18,784 bases of DNA, from assembly GCA_964558325.1 (NCBI GenBank), contig CAZLCX010000038.1, forward strand, positions 1 through 18,784. The letters run 5' to 3'. The notes below the pieces were generated by a model. The model had not been told where the DNA came from. It saw only the letters and a program-made list of their open reading frames with translations, and searched no databases. Below are positions 1 through 6,870 of the stretch, piece by piece (the stretch's first letter is position 1; each line of letters opens with the position of its first letter). The DNA comes from Halonatronomonas sp964558325. Its GTDB lineage: Bacteria > Bacillota > Halanaerobiia > Halanaerobiales > Halarsenatibacteraceae. The position numbers and the translations under genes are program-made.

Positions 1-106
1 ATTGGTGAATTGTATTAGAGAATAAATGCAGGAATTTCTTAGTTTTTATTGAATTATATAAATATTAACACCATTAATTAAAAATTATTAATATAGAGCA
101 AGAAGC

Positions 107-115
107 AGGAGGTGA
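107..115 (+). promoter_or_regulatory. orphan Shine-Dalgarno sequence
   Basis: AGGAGGTGA is a nine-base match to the 16S rRNA anti-Shine-Dalgarno sequence, but no gene follows. The nearest start-like codons are TTG at 119 (reads M-N-stop) and an ATT frame of five residues that ends at TAA 133-135. The RDD gene starts 80 bases downstream with its own ribosome site. It may be the relic of a lost gene, a leader peptide site, or chance. Confidence 0.4.
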
Positions 116-194
116 ATATTGAACTGATTGGATAAATATTTCTTAAAACTATTGACATTATAAAAATCAGGGGAATTTCATGGAGGTTATAAAA

Positions 195-746
195 ATGGAT
201 AAACAGCAGGCAGAATTATTTCCTAGATTCATTGCAGCTTTGATTGATGGAGTAATCGGCTGGGTCTTTGCAGTAGTTCCAATTATTGGTCCGATTATTA
301 CTTCAATTTATATTTTATTAAAAGATGCTTTACCATATCAAATATCAGGAGAGGCTAAGTGGAAAAATAAAAGTGTTGGCAAATATATTATGAGTCTTGA
401 AGTAGCCTGTGAGAAGGCAGATTTAGTCGATACAAACATATCTGCTAAAAGAAATATTCCATTGACTATTGGTAGTTTTATTGCGATTATTCCAGTTTTA
501 GGCTGGGTGATTGGCCCGATTGTTGGGATGGTTTTTTTAATAATTGAGTTAGTCTTAATATTTACAGATGATAAGCGGCAGAGGCTTGGTGATCGCTGGG
601 CCGATACAATAGTTATTGCTAGTCGTGAGGTTGAAGAGATCGAAGAAGATATAGAAAAAGATAAGAATAAAGAGGATGAAGAAGATAAGGTAAAAGATAA
701 AACAGAAGATAGTGGAAAAGATATTAACAGAGATAAGGAATTTTAA
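195..746 (+). CDS. RDD family membrane protein with acidic/lysine-rich tail
   Basis: An integral membrane protein of the RDD family; the family's role is poorly defined (some members are linked to ion or osmolyte transport), so no substrate is claimed. I chose the ATG at 195 (183 residues) because GGAGG at 182-186 sits eight bases before it; the upstream in-frame ATG at 180 overlaps that ribosome site. The family residues are visible: Arg11 in FPRF, Asp18 in ALIDG, and the closing motif RQRLGDRWADT after the last membrane segment. There are two main hydrophobic blocks, about residues 12-45 and 88-127. The last 40 or so residues are an almost uninterrupted run of Glu, Asp and Lys, probably a disordered cytoplasmic tail. 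It appears to be monocistronic. Family assignment is fairly secure; function is unknown. Confidence 0.85.
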   Translation: MDKQQAELFPRFIAALIDGVIGWVFAVVPIIGPIITSIYILLKDALPYQISGEAKWKNKSVGKYIMSLEVACEKADLVDTNISAKRNIPLTIGSFIAIIPVLGWVIGPIVGMVFLIIELVLIFTDDKRQRLGDRWADTIVIASREVEEIEEDIEKDKNKEDEEDKVKDKTEDSGKDINRDKEF

Positions 747-777
747 GTATTCAGTAAGCTTGAGCCAGGGCTGTCAG

Positions 778-800
778 AAGAATTAGTTCTTATTTTGTTT
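778..800 (+). terminator. weak possible terminator of the RDD gene
   Basis: A short AU-rich stem (AAGAA at 778-782 with TTCTT at 787-791, loop TTAG) is followed by ATTTTGTTTT. The stem is only five pairs, so termination here would be inefficient. The much stronger hairpin at 871-902 may serve both converging genes. Confidence 0.3.
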
Positions 801-870
801 TAATATATTTAAGACTGAATTTTATTCTTTAAATATAGTACCCTTATTTTATATAAATGAACAAATCAAA

Positions 871-902
871 AAACCCCCTGCCAGATTAATGGTAGGGGGT
901 TT
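871..902 (-). terminator. rho-independent terminator of the cold-shock gene, possibly bidirectional
   Basis: A 12-pair stem (arms 871-882 and 891-902, core CCCCCTGCC against GGTAGGGGG with one G-T pair, 8-nt loop). On the minus strand it is followed by TTTTTTGATTTG, a good U-tract just past the end of the cold-shock gene. On the plus strand the tail TTTCACGTTTTCT is weaker, so it could also stop RDD transcription. Confidence 0.85.
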
Positions 903-940
903 CACGTTTTCTGCTTTATATTAAAGTATTATATACTTAT

Positions 941-1144
941 TTATATAGCAACAACGTTTTCAGCTTGTGGTCCGCGGTCGCCTTCGACTACCTCGAACTC
1001 AACGTCCTGGCCGTCTTCTAGACTTTTAAAACCGTCAGACTGAATTGCTGAGAAGTGTACGAATACGTCGTCACCAGATTCTCTTTCAATAAAACCGAAA
1101 CCTTTTTGATCATTAAACCATTTGACTGTACCTGTGTAAATCAT
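941..1144 (-). CDS. cold-shock domain protein (CspA/CspB family)
   Basis: A 67-residue single-domain RNA/ssDNA-binding protein that acts as an RNA chaperone in the cytoplasm. The whole length is the five-stranded OB-fold: TGTVKWFND opens the domain, RNP1 is KGFGFI and RNP2 is VFVHF, followed by the usual acidic/glycine-rich end GPQAENV. Length matches the family (65-70). The ribosome site, AGGAGG on the minus strand, lies 11 bases before the ATG (plus-strand 1156-1161). The coding region is visibly more GC-rich at third positions than its neighbours, as is common for highly expressed genes. It has its own consensus promoter and terminator and is therefore monocistronic. Whether it is cold-induced or constitutive cannot be read from the sequence. 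Confidence 0.96.
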   Translation of the reverse strand: MIYTGTVKWFNDQKGFGFIERESGDDVFVHFSAIQSDGFKSLEDGQDVEFEVVEGDRGPQAENVVAI

Positions 1145-1171
1145 TAAAATAAATTCCTCCTATTTTCTAGA

Positions 1172-1201
1172 TTGGACGATGAAACTAGATTTTGTGTCCA
1201 A
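1172..1201 (-). promoter_or_regulatory. hairpin at the 5' end of the cold-shock mRNA
   Basis: On the minus strand TTGGAC (plus 1196-1201) pairs with GTCCAA (plus 1172-1177) across an 18-nt loop. It begins within a few bases of the start site predicted from the promoter at 1210-1238. A 5'-terminal stem can protect an mRNA from decay; cold-shock transcripts often carry structured leaders. The role is inferred. Confidence 0.45.
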
Positions 1202-1209
1202 CGAAGATA

Positions 1210-1238
1210 AGTATAACACAGGTCAAGATGCCTGTCAA
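1210..1238 (-). promoter_or_regulatory. sigma-A promoter of the cold-shock gene
   Basis: Reading the minus strand: TTGACA (plus 1233-1238), a 17-base spacer, then TATACT (plus 1210-1215). The -35 is a perfect consensus and the -10 has five of six bases. Predicted start is near 1203, giving a leader of about 58 nt. Confidence 0.85.
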
Positions 1239-1439
1239 CTTTTCGAAGAATAATTATAGACACCACAAATAAATCATGCCATAATTAGTCCATTATTTAA
1301 ACTGATTTTTTATAGCAGCTTAGGTTTAATAACGGAATTACTTAACAGAAGATTTTTTGGATTTACTTATAATGATTAAGAAAAAAGAATGAGTAAAAAT
1401 ATTTTAAATATAAAAATAGGAAAGATGATAATAAACTTT

Positions 1440-1488
1440 AAAAAAGTAGGGGAGAAAGCATTATTAGTATTTACTAGCCATCTTCTCC
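1440..1488 (-). terminator. probable terminator of the ferredoxin gene
   Basis: On the minus strand GGAGAA (plus 1483-1488, inside the last codons) can pair with TTCTCC (plus 1451-1456). A smaller inner stem around TAGTA/TACTA sits in the loop, and TTTTTT follows at plus 1440-1445. The outer stem is only six pairs with a large loop and the U-run starts a few bases late, so the call is moderate. Confidence 0.4.
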
Positions 1489-1704
1489 AATTGCACTTAC
1501 AGGACAGGAAGCTAAAGCAGAATCACACTGGGCTTTCTCTTCATCATTATCTGGCTGCTTAAAAACATAGGCATAATCACCATCATCTGTCATTTTAAAA
1601 TTTTCTGGAGCTTCCCCAACACAAACTTCACAGGCAATACAGGTTTCATCTACATAATAGGGTCCAGACACATTTTCAGAAACTTTACTGGCTGCATCTG
1701 CCAT
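1474..1704 (-). CDS. single-cluster [4Fe-4S] ferredoxin
   Basis: A 76-residue soluble electron carrier. The cluster ligands are Cys22, Cys25 and Cys28 in CIACEVC, plus Cys67 in ASCPVSAI; the extra Cys60 sits where related single-cluster ferredoxins form a disulfide. The usual second CxxCxxCxxxCP motif is missing, so it carries one cluster rather than the two of clostridial ferredoxins. The protein is strongly acidic (many Asp and Glu, few Lys), as expected for ferredoxins and for halophiles. Minus-strand AGGAGG lies 9 bases before the ATG, with a second GGGGAGGA-type purine run further upstream. It has its own promoter (1743-1771) within a sequence that recurs at 17945-17988. The redox partners cannot be told from this window. 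Confidence 0.93.
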   Translation of the reverse strand: MADAASKVSENVSGPYYVDETCIACEVCVGEAPENFKMTDDGDYAYVFKQPDNDEEKAQCDSALASCPVSAIGEDG

Positions 1705-1736
1705 TATTATAATCCTCCTCTTAATCTTCCTCCCCT

Positions 1737-1780
1737 AAAGTAATAATACAATTACCTGTCTCCGGTTTCAAGCAATATTT
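1737..1780. repeat. 44-bp dispersed element, copy 1
   Basis: This stretch matches 17945-17988 at 38 of 44 positions with no gaps. The shared core reads ACCTGTCT-n2-GGTTTCAAG on the plus strand. The minus strand of both copies contains TTGAAA-N17-TATTAT. Copy 1 sits immediately upstream of the ferredoxin and includes its promoter. Confidence 0.75.
1743..1771 (-). promoter_or_regulatory. promoter of the ferredoxin gene
   Basis: Minus strand: TTGAAA (plus 1766-1771), 17-base spacer, TATTAT (plus 1743-1748). Predicted start is near 1736, giving a leader of about 30 nt that carries the AGGAGG site. The same spacing and hexamers are preserved in the second copy of the element at 17951-17979. Confidence 0.7.
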
Positions 1781-1909
1781 ATTAGATATCAAACTTAAAT
1801 ATAAAAATATATTTGTTAGCATATAACTTGAATTAATGGATTATGAAATTTAAATAATGGAAGCTTTATTTTTTTCCAAAATAATTTTGTACTATCTTTG
1901 CTAAATCCT

Positions 1910-1938
1910 TTGACAAATATTCTGAATTATAATATAAT
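1910..1938 (+). promoter_or_regulatory. consensus sigma-A promoter of the xylose/oligosaccharide cluster
   Basis: TTGACA at 1910-1915, exactly 17 bases, TATAAT at 1933-1938: a perfect consensus. The start is predicted near 1945, about 56 nt before the regulator gene. Such a strong promoter ahead of a sugar operon implies tight repression, presumably by the ROK protein it transcribes first. Confidence 0.9.
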
Positions 1939-1948
1939 TAAGACATGC

Positions 1949-1969
1949 TTAACTTAACCCTTAAATTAA
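1949..1969 (+). promoter_or_regulatory. candidate operator downstream of the promoter
   Basis: A 21-bp symmetric arrangement, TTAA-n-TTAA-n3-TTAA-n-TTAA, starts four bases after the predicted transcription start. ROK-family XylR repressors bind AT-rich dyads overlapping or just downstream of the start of xyl promoters, so the position fits an autoregulatory operator. The sequence is not a close match to the Bacillus XylR operator, and low-complexity AT sequence produces such symmetry by chance. Confidence 0.4.
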
Positions 1970-2000
1970 AGCTTGAATTAACAAATAAAGGATGATTTAT

Positions 2001-3164
2001 ATGAACAGTTATTATGCAGGAACATCTAAAGGCCTGGGAAACAGTAACTTACTTGAAATTTTTAAATTAATTTACCAGTCAGAAGAGATTACCAGAGTTG
2101 AATTGGTTAAAAAGAGTCAATACAGTTCTGGTACTATCTCGAACCATGTTAACACTTTAATTGAAAAAGGATTGGTAATAGAAAAAGAAAAGTCATTTTC
2201 CCGAGGGGGTCGCAAACCTGTAATTTTAGAAATTAATCCAAAAAAATATTACATATTAGCCGGACAGATTGGTGTTAATACAATAGAAATATTTCTGCTA
2301 AATCTTGTGTTAGATACTTTAGAAAAAACAGAAATTGAAATTCCAGCAAAAAATAGTTATCAATTTACTATAGATTTTATTAATCAGCAGCTTAATAAGT
2401 ATATCAATAATTATAATTTATCTATTGAAAATACTTTAGGTCTTGGTATTTCAGCTCCTGCTTTAGTTGATATACATAATGGAGTAATTAAATTTGCCCC
2501 CAATTTAAAATGGCATGATAAAAATATAATTGATGATTTAAAAATCGGTTTAGAAATTCCCTGTTTTTTAGGTAATGATGCAAAATTAGGAGCTATTGGC
2601 GAAAAATCTTTAAAAGAAAATGAGGCAAGTAATCTTGTCTATGTTGAGATTAATGAAGGTATTGGTTGTGGCATAATTATTAATGATGAAGTTTATCTAG
2701 GTAGCAGTGATAATGCCGGCGAGTACGGACATGTTGTTATAGATCATGATGGCCCTGCCTGTCACTGTGGGAATTATGGCTGCTGGGAAACTTTAGCCTC
2801 TGAGAATTTTGTTGAAAGGACCTGGGCTCAAAAGACAGGTGAAAAAAAATCTAAAGATGAAATTTATAAGCTAGGAAAAAGTGGAGACAAAAGGGCAATT
2901 AATATATTTGATGAAGTCGGAACTAATATTGGATTAGGAATAGCCAATATAGTTAATGGCTTAAGCCCGAATAGAATAATTATCGGTGGTAATATCTTAA
3001 AAATAAAAGAATTTATCGAAACTCCTATAAAAGAAAAGGCAGAGGAAAAATCATTGAAGATAACTTTTAAAAATGTTGATATAGATTTTTCCAGGTATAA
3101 TGGTTTATCTGAAGTCTTTGGAATTGGACATTTAATAATTGATCAATGTCTGGAAATTAATTAG
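2001..3164 (+). CDS. xylR: ROK-family transcriptional repressor (XylR-like)
   Basis: A 387-residue sugar-responsive DNA-binding regulator, probably controlling the cluster behind it. I chose ATG 2001 because AAGGA (1988-1992) lies eight bases before it; the in-frame ATG at 1992 overlaps that site. Residues about 10-75 form a winged helix-turn-helix (TRVELVKKSQYSSGTISNHV then a GGRKP wing). The rest is the ROK sugar-kinase fold: GNDAKLGAIGE, a glycine-rich EGIGCG loop, and the zinc site His244, Cys254, Cys256, Cys261 (GEYGH; CHCGNYGC) with the spacing seen in Mlc. The phosphate-binding motif DxGGT of ROK kinases is degraded to GQIGVNT, so it should not phosphorylate sugar. The next gene starts 17 bases downstream. 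Xylose as the ligand is inferred from xylA and xylB. Confidence 0.88.
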   Translation: MNSYYAGTSKGLGNSNLLEIFKLIYQSEEITRVELVKKSQYSSGTISNHVNTLIEKGLVIEKEKSFSRGGRKPVILEINPKKYYILAGQIGVNTIEIFLLNLVLDTLEKTEIEIPAKNSYQFTIDFINQQLNKYINNYNLSIENTLGLGISAPALVDIHNGVIKFAPNLKWHDKNIIDDLKIGLEIPCFLGNDAKLGAIGEKSLKENEASNLVYVEINEGIGCGIIINDEVYLGSSDNAGEYGHVVIDHDGPACHCGNYGCWETLASENFVERTWAQKTGEKKSKDEIYKLGKSGDKRAINIFDEVGTNIGLGIANIVNGLSPNRIIIGGNILKIKEFIETPIKEKAEEKSLKITFKNVDIDFSRYNGLSEVFGIGHLIIDQCLEIN

Positions 3165-3181
3165 AGGAGGACTTTTTAGAT

Positions 3182-5509
3182 ATGGATATTAATAAATTAA
3201 TTAAAAAAATGAATTTAAAAGAGAAGGTAGCCCAACTAGGCTCTTTTAGTCCTGAAAGAGTAATGAAAAAGAGGAAATTTTCAAAGGAGAAGGCAGACAA
3301 ATTTATAAAAGATGGGATTGGCCAGATCTCAAGAGTGGCTGGGGCAACTGATCTTTCACCTGAAGAAGCCGCAAATGTCTATAATGATTTACAGAAATAC
3401 CTTAAAGAAGAAACAAGACTTGGCATACCTGCTATAGTTCATGAAGAATGCCTGAGCGGCTTCATGGGCAAAGGTGGAACTACATATCCTCAGGCTATTG
3501 GAATGGCCAGTAGCTGGAACCCTTCCTTATTAAATGAAATGAGTAATCAGATTAGGATACAGATGCGGGCAACTGGAGCAACCCAGGCGCTTTCACCTCT
3601 GGCAGATTTAGGCAGAGACCCTCGCTGGGGTAGAATAGAAGAGACATATGGTGAAGATCCTTATCTTGCTGCTGAGATGGCAAATGCCTATGTGAGTGGG
3701 TTGCAGTCCGATAATCTAAAAAACGGTGCCATAGCCACTTTAAAACATTTTGCAGGCCATGGCTCCTGTGAAGGCGGTAGAAATCATGCTCCAGTCAATG
3801 TTTCAGAAAAAGAATTCAGGGAAACTTTTCTTTTTCCCTATGAAGCAGTAATTAGAGAAAGAGGAGTTGGTTCTATTATGAATGCCTATCATGATGTTGA
3901 CGGCATACCAGCTGCCTCTTCAAAGAAGTTGTTAACAGATATTCTAAGAGGTGAATGGGAGTTTGATGGAATTGTAGTCTCTGACTATTTTAGCATAAAT
4001 ATGCTCCATACTGATCACAGAGTTGCTAAAAGCCAGAAGATGGCTGCAGTAATGGCCTTAGAAGCAGGCCTTGATATTGAATTACCAAATACCGATTGTT
4101 ATGAATATTTGATTGAAGCTGTTGAAGAAGGTCTTCTTTCTGAAGCAGTAATCGACCAGGCGGTCCGGCGCCATTTAAAAACCAAGAAAAAATTAGGTTT
4201 GTTCGAAAATAGATTTGTAGATGAGGCTAAAGTAAGTGCAGTATTTGAGACTTCAGAGCAGAGAGAGCTTGCCAGAAAAGCTGCAGGGGAATCATTTGTG
4301 CTCCTGAAAAATGAAAATGATTTATTACCATTAGATAAAGATTTATCCTCAATTGCAGTTATTGGGCCTTCTGCTGATAATACCAGGAATATGCTTGGAG
4401 ATTATGCTTATAGTGCTCATGTTGAGAGTAAAGAAGATGCAATTCCAATAGTAAGTATCCTAGATGGAGTTAAAAATAAATTATCAGATCAGGTAGAAAT
4501 AAATTATGCCCAGGGCTGTCCTGTTATCGATGAAGATAGATCAGGTTTTGCTGAAGCAATAGAACTAGCTGAAAAATCAGAAGTAGCAGTAATGGTTTTA
4601 GGCGGTAAATCAGGCTTAGCCAATGTTATTGAAGAGGAAGATGATGGCGGTAATATAGATGAAGAAGGTTTTTATGGCCTTGATAATATGACATTTAGTA
4701 CTACTATTAAAAATATCACCGATACCGCCGGGGAACATAATGATAGAACAGATCTAGAACTTCCTGGTCTTCAATTAGAACTTCTTAAAGAAATTGAAGC
4801 GACAGGTACTCCAGTAGTTCTGGTTTTAATTAACGGCAGGCCTCTTTCAATTAATTGGGCTCAGGATAATATCCCGGCGATTATTGAAGCCTGGCTGCCA
4901 GGAGAAGAAGGCGGCAATGCCTTAGCCGATATTATTTTTGGAGATGAAAATCCAGCTGGTAAACTGCCAGTATCAATTCCTAAAAACACAGGGCAGCTGC
5001 CAATTAATTATAACCGAAAGTCAATGTCACATAATAGAGATTATATTTTTAAAGATAATCGGCCGCTATATCCATTTGGTTTCGGTTTAAGTTATACTGA
5101 TTTTAAATATAGCAATTTAAAGATAGATCAAAAACAGGTTAAATCTCTGGCTGATATTAAAATAGAATTTGAGCTTAAGAACACAGGACAGAGGGCTGGA
5201 GCAGAGGTAGCTCAATTATATATTAATGACCCCTATGCCAGTAGAACAAGGCCTATCAAAGAACTTAAAGGTTTTAAAAAGGTATATTTAGAGCCTGGTG
5301 AAAGCAAAAAGATAGAATTTACATTAAATACAGAACAGCTGGCATTTTATAGTCCGGAGGATGAACTAATAGTTGAAGCAGGTAAATATAATATTATGAT
5401 TGGAAGTTCCGCAGAAGATATTGAATTAAATGATGTTATAGAAGTTAAGGAAACTAAAGCAATAAGTCAATATTATAGAAAATATTTTACAAAGACAGCT
5501 GTAAAGTAA
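3182..5509 (+). CDS. glycoside hydrolase family 3 beta-xylosidase/beta-glucosidase, cytoplasmic
   Basis: A 775-residue enzyme that removes terminal beta-linked sugars from short oligosaccharides. Domains in order: GH3 TIM barrel (about 10-345), GH3 alpha/beta sandwich (about 380-620) and a fibronectin-III-like domain (about 670-745). The nucleophile is Asp268 in GIVVSDY. GEHNDR places Glu518 as the likely acid/base. Substrate-site motifs include RDPRWGR, EETYGEDP and KHFAGHG. There is no signal peptide, so it acts on imported sugars. AGGAGG (3165-3170) directly follows the regulator stop. GH3 enzymes of this layout include both xylosidases and glucosidases; sitting directly before xylA and xylB, xylosidase activity is the better guess. 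xylA begins 21 bases after its stop. Confidence 0.92.
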   Translation: MDINKLIKKMNLKEKVAQLGSFSPERVMKKRKFSKEKADKFIKDGIGQISRVAGATDLSPEEAANVYNDLQKYLKEETRLGIPAIVHEECLSGFMGKGGTTYPQAIGMASSWNPSLLNEMSNQIRIQMRATGATQALSPLADLGRDPRWGRIEETYGEDPYLAAEMANAYVSGLQSDNLKNGAIATLKHFAGHGSCEGGRNHAPVNVSEKEFRETFLFPYEAVIRERGVGSIMNAYHDVDGIPAASSKKLLTDILRGEWEFDGIVVSDYFSINMLHTDHRVAKSQKMAAVMALEAGLDIELPNTDCYEYLIEAVEEGLLSEAVIDQAVRRHLKTKKKLGLFENRFVDEAKVSAVFETSEQRELARKAAGESFVLLKNENDLLPLDKDLSSIAVIGPSADNTRNMLGDYAYSAHVESKEDAIPIVSILDGVKNKLSDQVEINYAQGCPVIDEDRSGFAEAIELAEKSEVAVMVLGGKSGLANVIEEEDDGGNIDEEGFYGLDNMTFSTTIKNITDTAGEHNDRTDLELPGLQLELLKEIEATGTPVVLVLINGRPLSINWAQDNIPAIIEAWLPGEEGGNALADIIFGDENPAGKLPVSIPKNTGQLPINYNRKSMSHNRDYIFKDNRPLYPFGFGLSYTDFKYSNLKIDQKQVKSLADIKIEFELKNTGQRAGAEVAQLYINDPYASRTRPIKELKGFKKVYLEPGESKKIEFTLNTEQLAFYSPEDELIVEAGKYNIMIGSSAEDIELNDVIEVKETKAISQYYRKYFTKTAVK

Positions 5510-5530
5510 AATTTCAGAGGAGGATAAAAA

Positions 5531-6856
5531 ATGACAGAGATATTTGATTTTGCAGAAAAAATAAAACACGAAGGGCCGGATTCTAAAAACCCCCTGGCTT
5601 TCAAGCACTATAACCCGGATAAAATTATTGGAGACAAAAAGATGTCAGAGCAGCTCAGGTTCTCAGTGGCCTACTGGCATACAATGACAGAAAAAGGCAC
5701 AGATCCCTTTGGTAACCCAACAATGGTCAGGCCCTGGGATAAATACTCAGATCCTTTAGATAAAGCAAAAGCTAAAGTAGAAGCCGGTTTTGAATTTATG
5801 AACAAATTAGGTGTAGAGTATTTCTGCTTCCATGATATAGATGTGGCTCCTGGTGGCTCAACTTTAAGAGAATCCAATAAAAATCTTGATATTATAGTAG
5901 ATTTAATCGAGCAGCATATGGAAGAGACAGGTATTAAGCTTCTCTGGGGGACAACAAATCTATTCAGCCATCCAAGGTTTATGCATGGGGCAGCAAGTTC
6001 TCCCTATGCTGATATCTTTGCCTATGGAGCAGCTAAAGTCAAAAAGGCTATCGAGGTAACCAATCGACTTGGCGGTCAAAACTATGTATTCTGGGGTGGC
6101 AGGGAAGGTTATGAAACCCTTTTAAATACTGATATGGCTTTAGAGCAGGATAATCTGGCCAGATTTTTTGAAATGGCCGTCGATTTCAAAAAAGAAATAG
6201 GTTTTGATGGTCAATTCCTGTTAGAACCAAAGCCAAAAGAACCGACCAAACATCAATATGATTTCGATGCAGCCAATTGTATTGCCTTTTTAAGAGGTTA
6301 TGGCCTGGATGATCATTTCAAATTAAATCTTGAAGCAAACCATGCAACTTTAGCCGGCCATACCTTCCAGCATGAGCTAAGATATGCCAGGATTAATGAT
6401 ATGTTAGGCAGTGTTGATGCCAACCAGGGAGATATGCTTTTAGGCTGGGATACTGATCAATTCCCATCAAACCTATACATCGCAACTTTAGCAATGTATG
6501 AGATCCTAAAAAATGGAGGACTTAAGTCAGGTGGACTAAATTTTGATGCAAAAGTTAGAAGGCCATCCCATACCTTAAAAGATTTATTCCATGGTCATAT
6601 TTTAGGTATGGATACCTTTGCCAGGGGCTTAGAAGTTGCCCATAGCCTTTTAGATTCTGGCGAAATAGAAGAATTTATTGCAGAGAGATATTCAAGCTAT
6701 AAATCCGGTATTGGTTCGAAGATAGTTAATAAGGAAGTCGGGTTTAAAGAACTTGAAGATTATATTATAGACAAAAAGGATAGTGAATTAACAGTTGATT
6801 CCGGTCAGCAGGAAAAGCTTGAAAGTATTTTAAACCGCCATCTATTGCAGGCATAG
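5531..6856 (+). CDS. xylA: xylose isomerase (class II)
   Basis: Interconverts D-xylose and D-xylulose (also D-glucose and D-fructose) using two divalent metals; a cytoplasmic homotetramer. The 441-residue length and the N-terminal extension mark class II. Every catalytic residue is in place: His101 and Asp104 (FHDID), Glu232 and Lys234 (EPKPKEP), Glu268 and His271 (LEANHATLAGH), Asp296 (DANQGD), Asp307 and Asp309 (WDTDQFP) and Asp339 (NFDAK). The numbering coincides with that of well-studied class II enzymes. The ribosome site GAGGAGG lies a few bases before the ATG. xylB follows after 14 bases, its ribosome site overlapping the xylA stop. It performs the first intracellular step for xylose released by the GH3 enzyme. 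Confidence 0.98.
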   Translation: MTEIFDFAEKIKHEGPDSKNPLAFKHYNPDKIIGDKKMSEQLRFSVAYWHTMTEKGTDPFGNPTMVRPWDKYSDPLDKAKAKVEAGFEFMNKLGVEYFCFHDIDVAPGGSTLRESNKNLDIIVDLIEQHMEETGIKLLWGTTNLFSHPRFMHGAASSPYADIFAYGAAKVKKAIEVTNRLGGQNYVFWGGREGYETLLNTDMALEQDNLARFFEMAVDFKKEIGFDGQFLLEPKPKEPTKHQYDFDAANCIAFLRGYGLDDHFKLNLEANHATLAGHTFQHELRYARINDMLGSVDANQGDMLLGWDTDQFPSNLYIATLAMYEILKNGGLKSGGLNFDAKVRRPSHTLKDLFHGHILGMDTFARGLEVAHSLLDSGEIEEFIAERYSSYKSGIGSKIVNKEVGFKELEDYIIDKKDSELTVDSGQQEKLESILNRHLLQA

Positions 6857-6870
6857 GAGTTGAAACTTAT

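Noticed and set aside
152..157. TTGACA upstream of the RDD gene as a -35 box
   Set aside because: At 17 bases there is only ATTTCA, and a start placed there would fall on or beyond the ribosome site, so it cannot serve this gene.
5426..5608. Minus-strand frame across the GH3-xylA junction
   Set aside because: Antisense to the conserved gene ends and the ribosome site of xylA; composition is that of reversed coding sequence.
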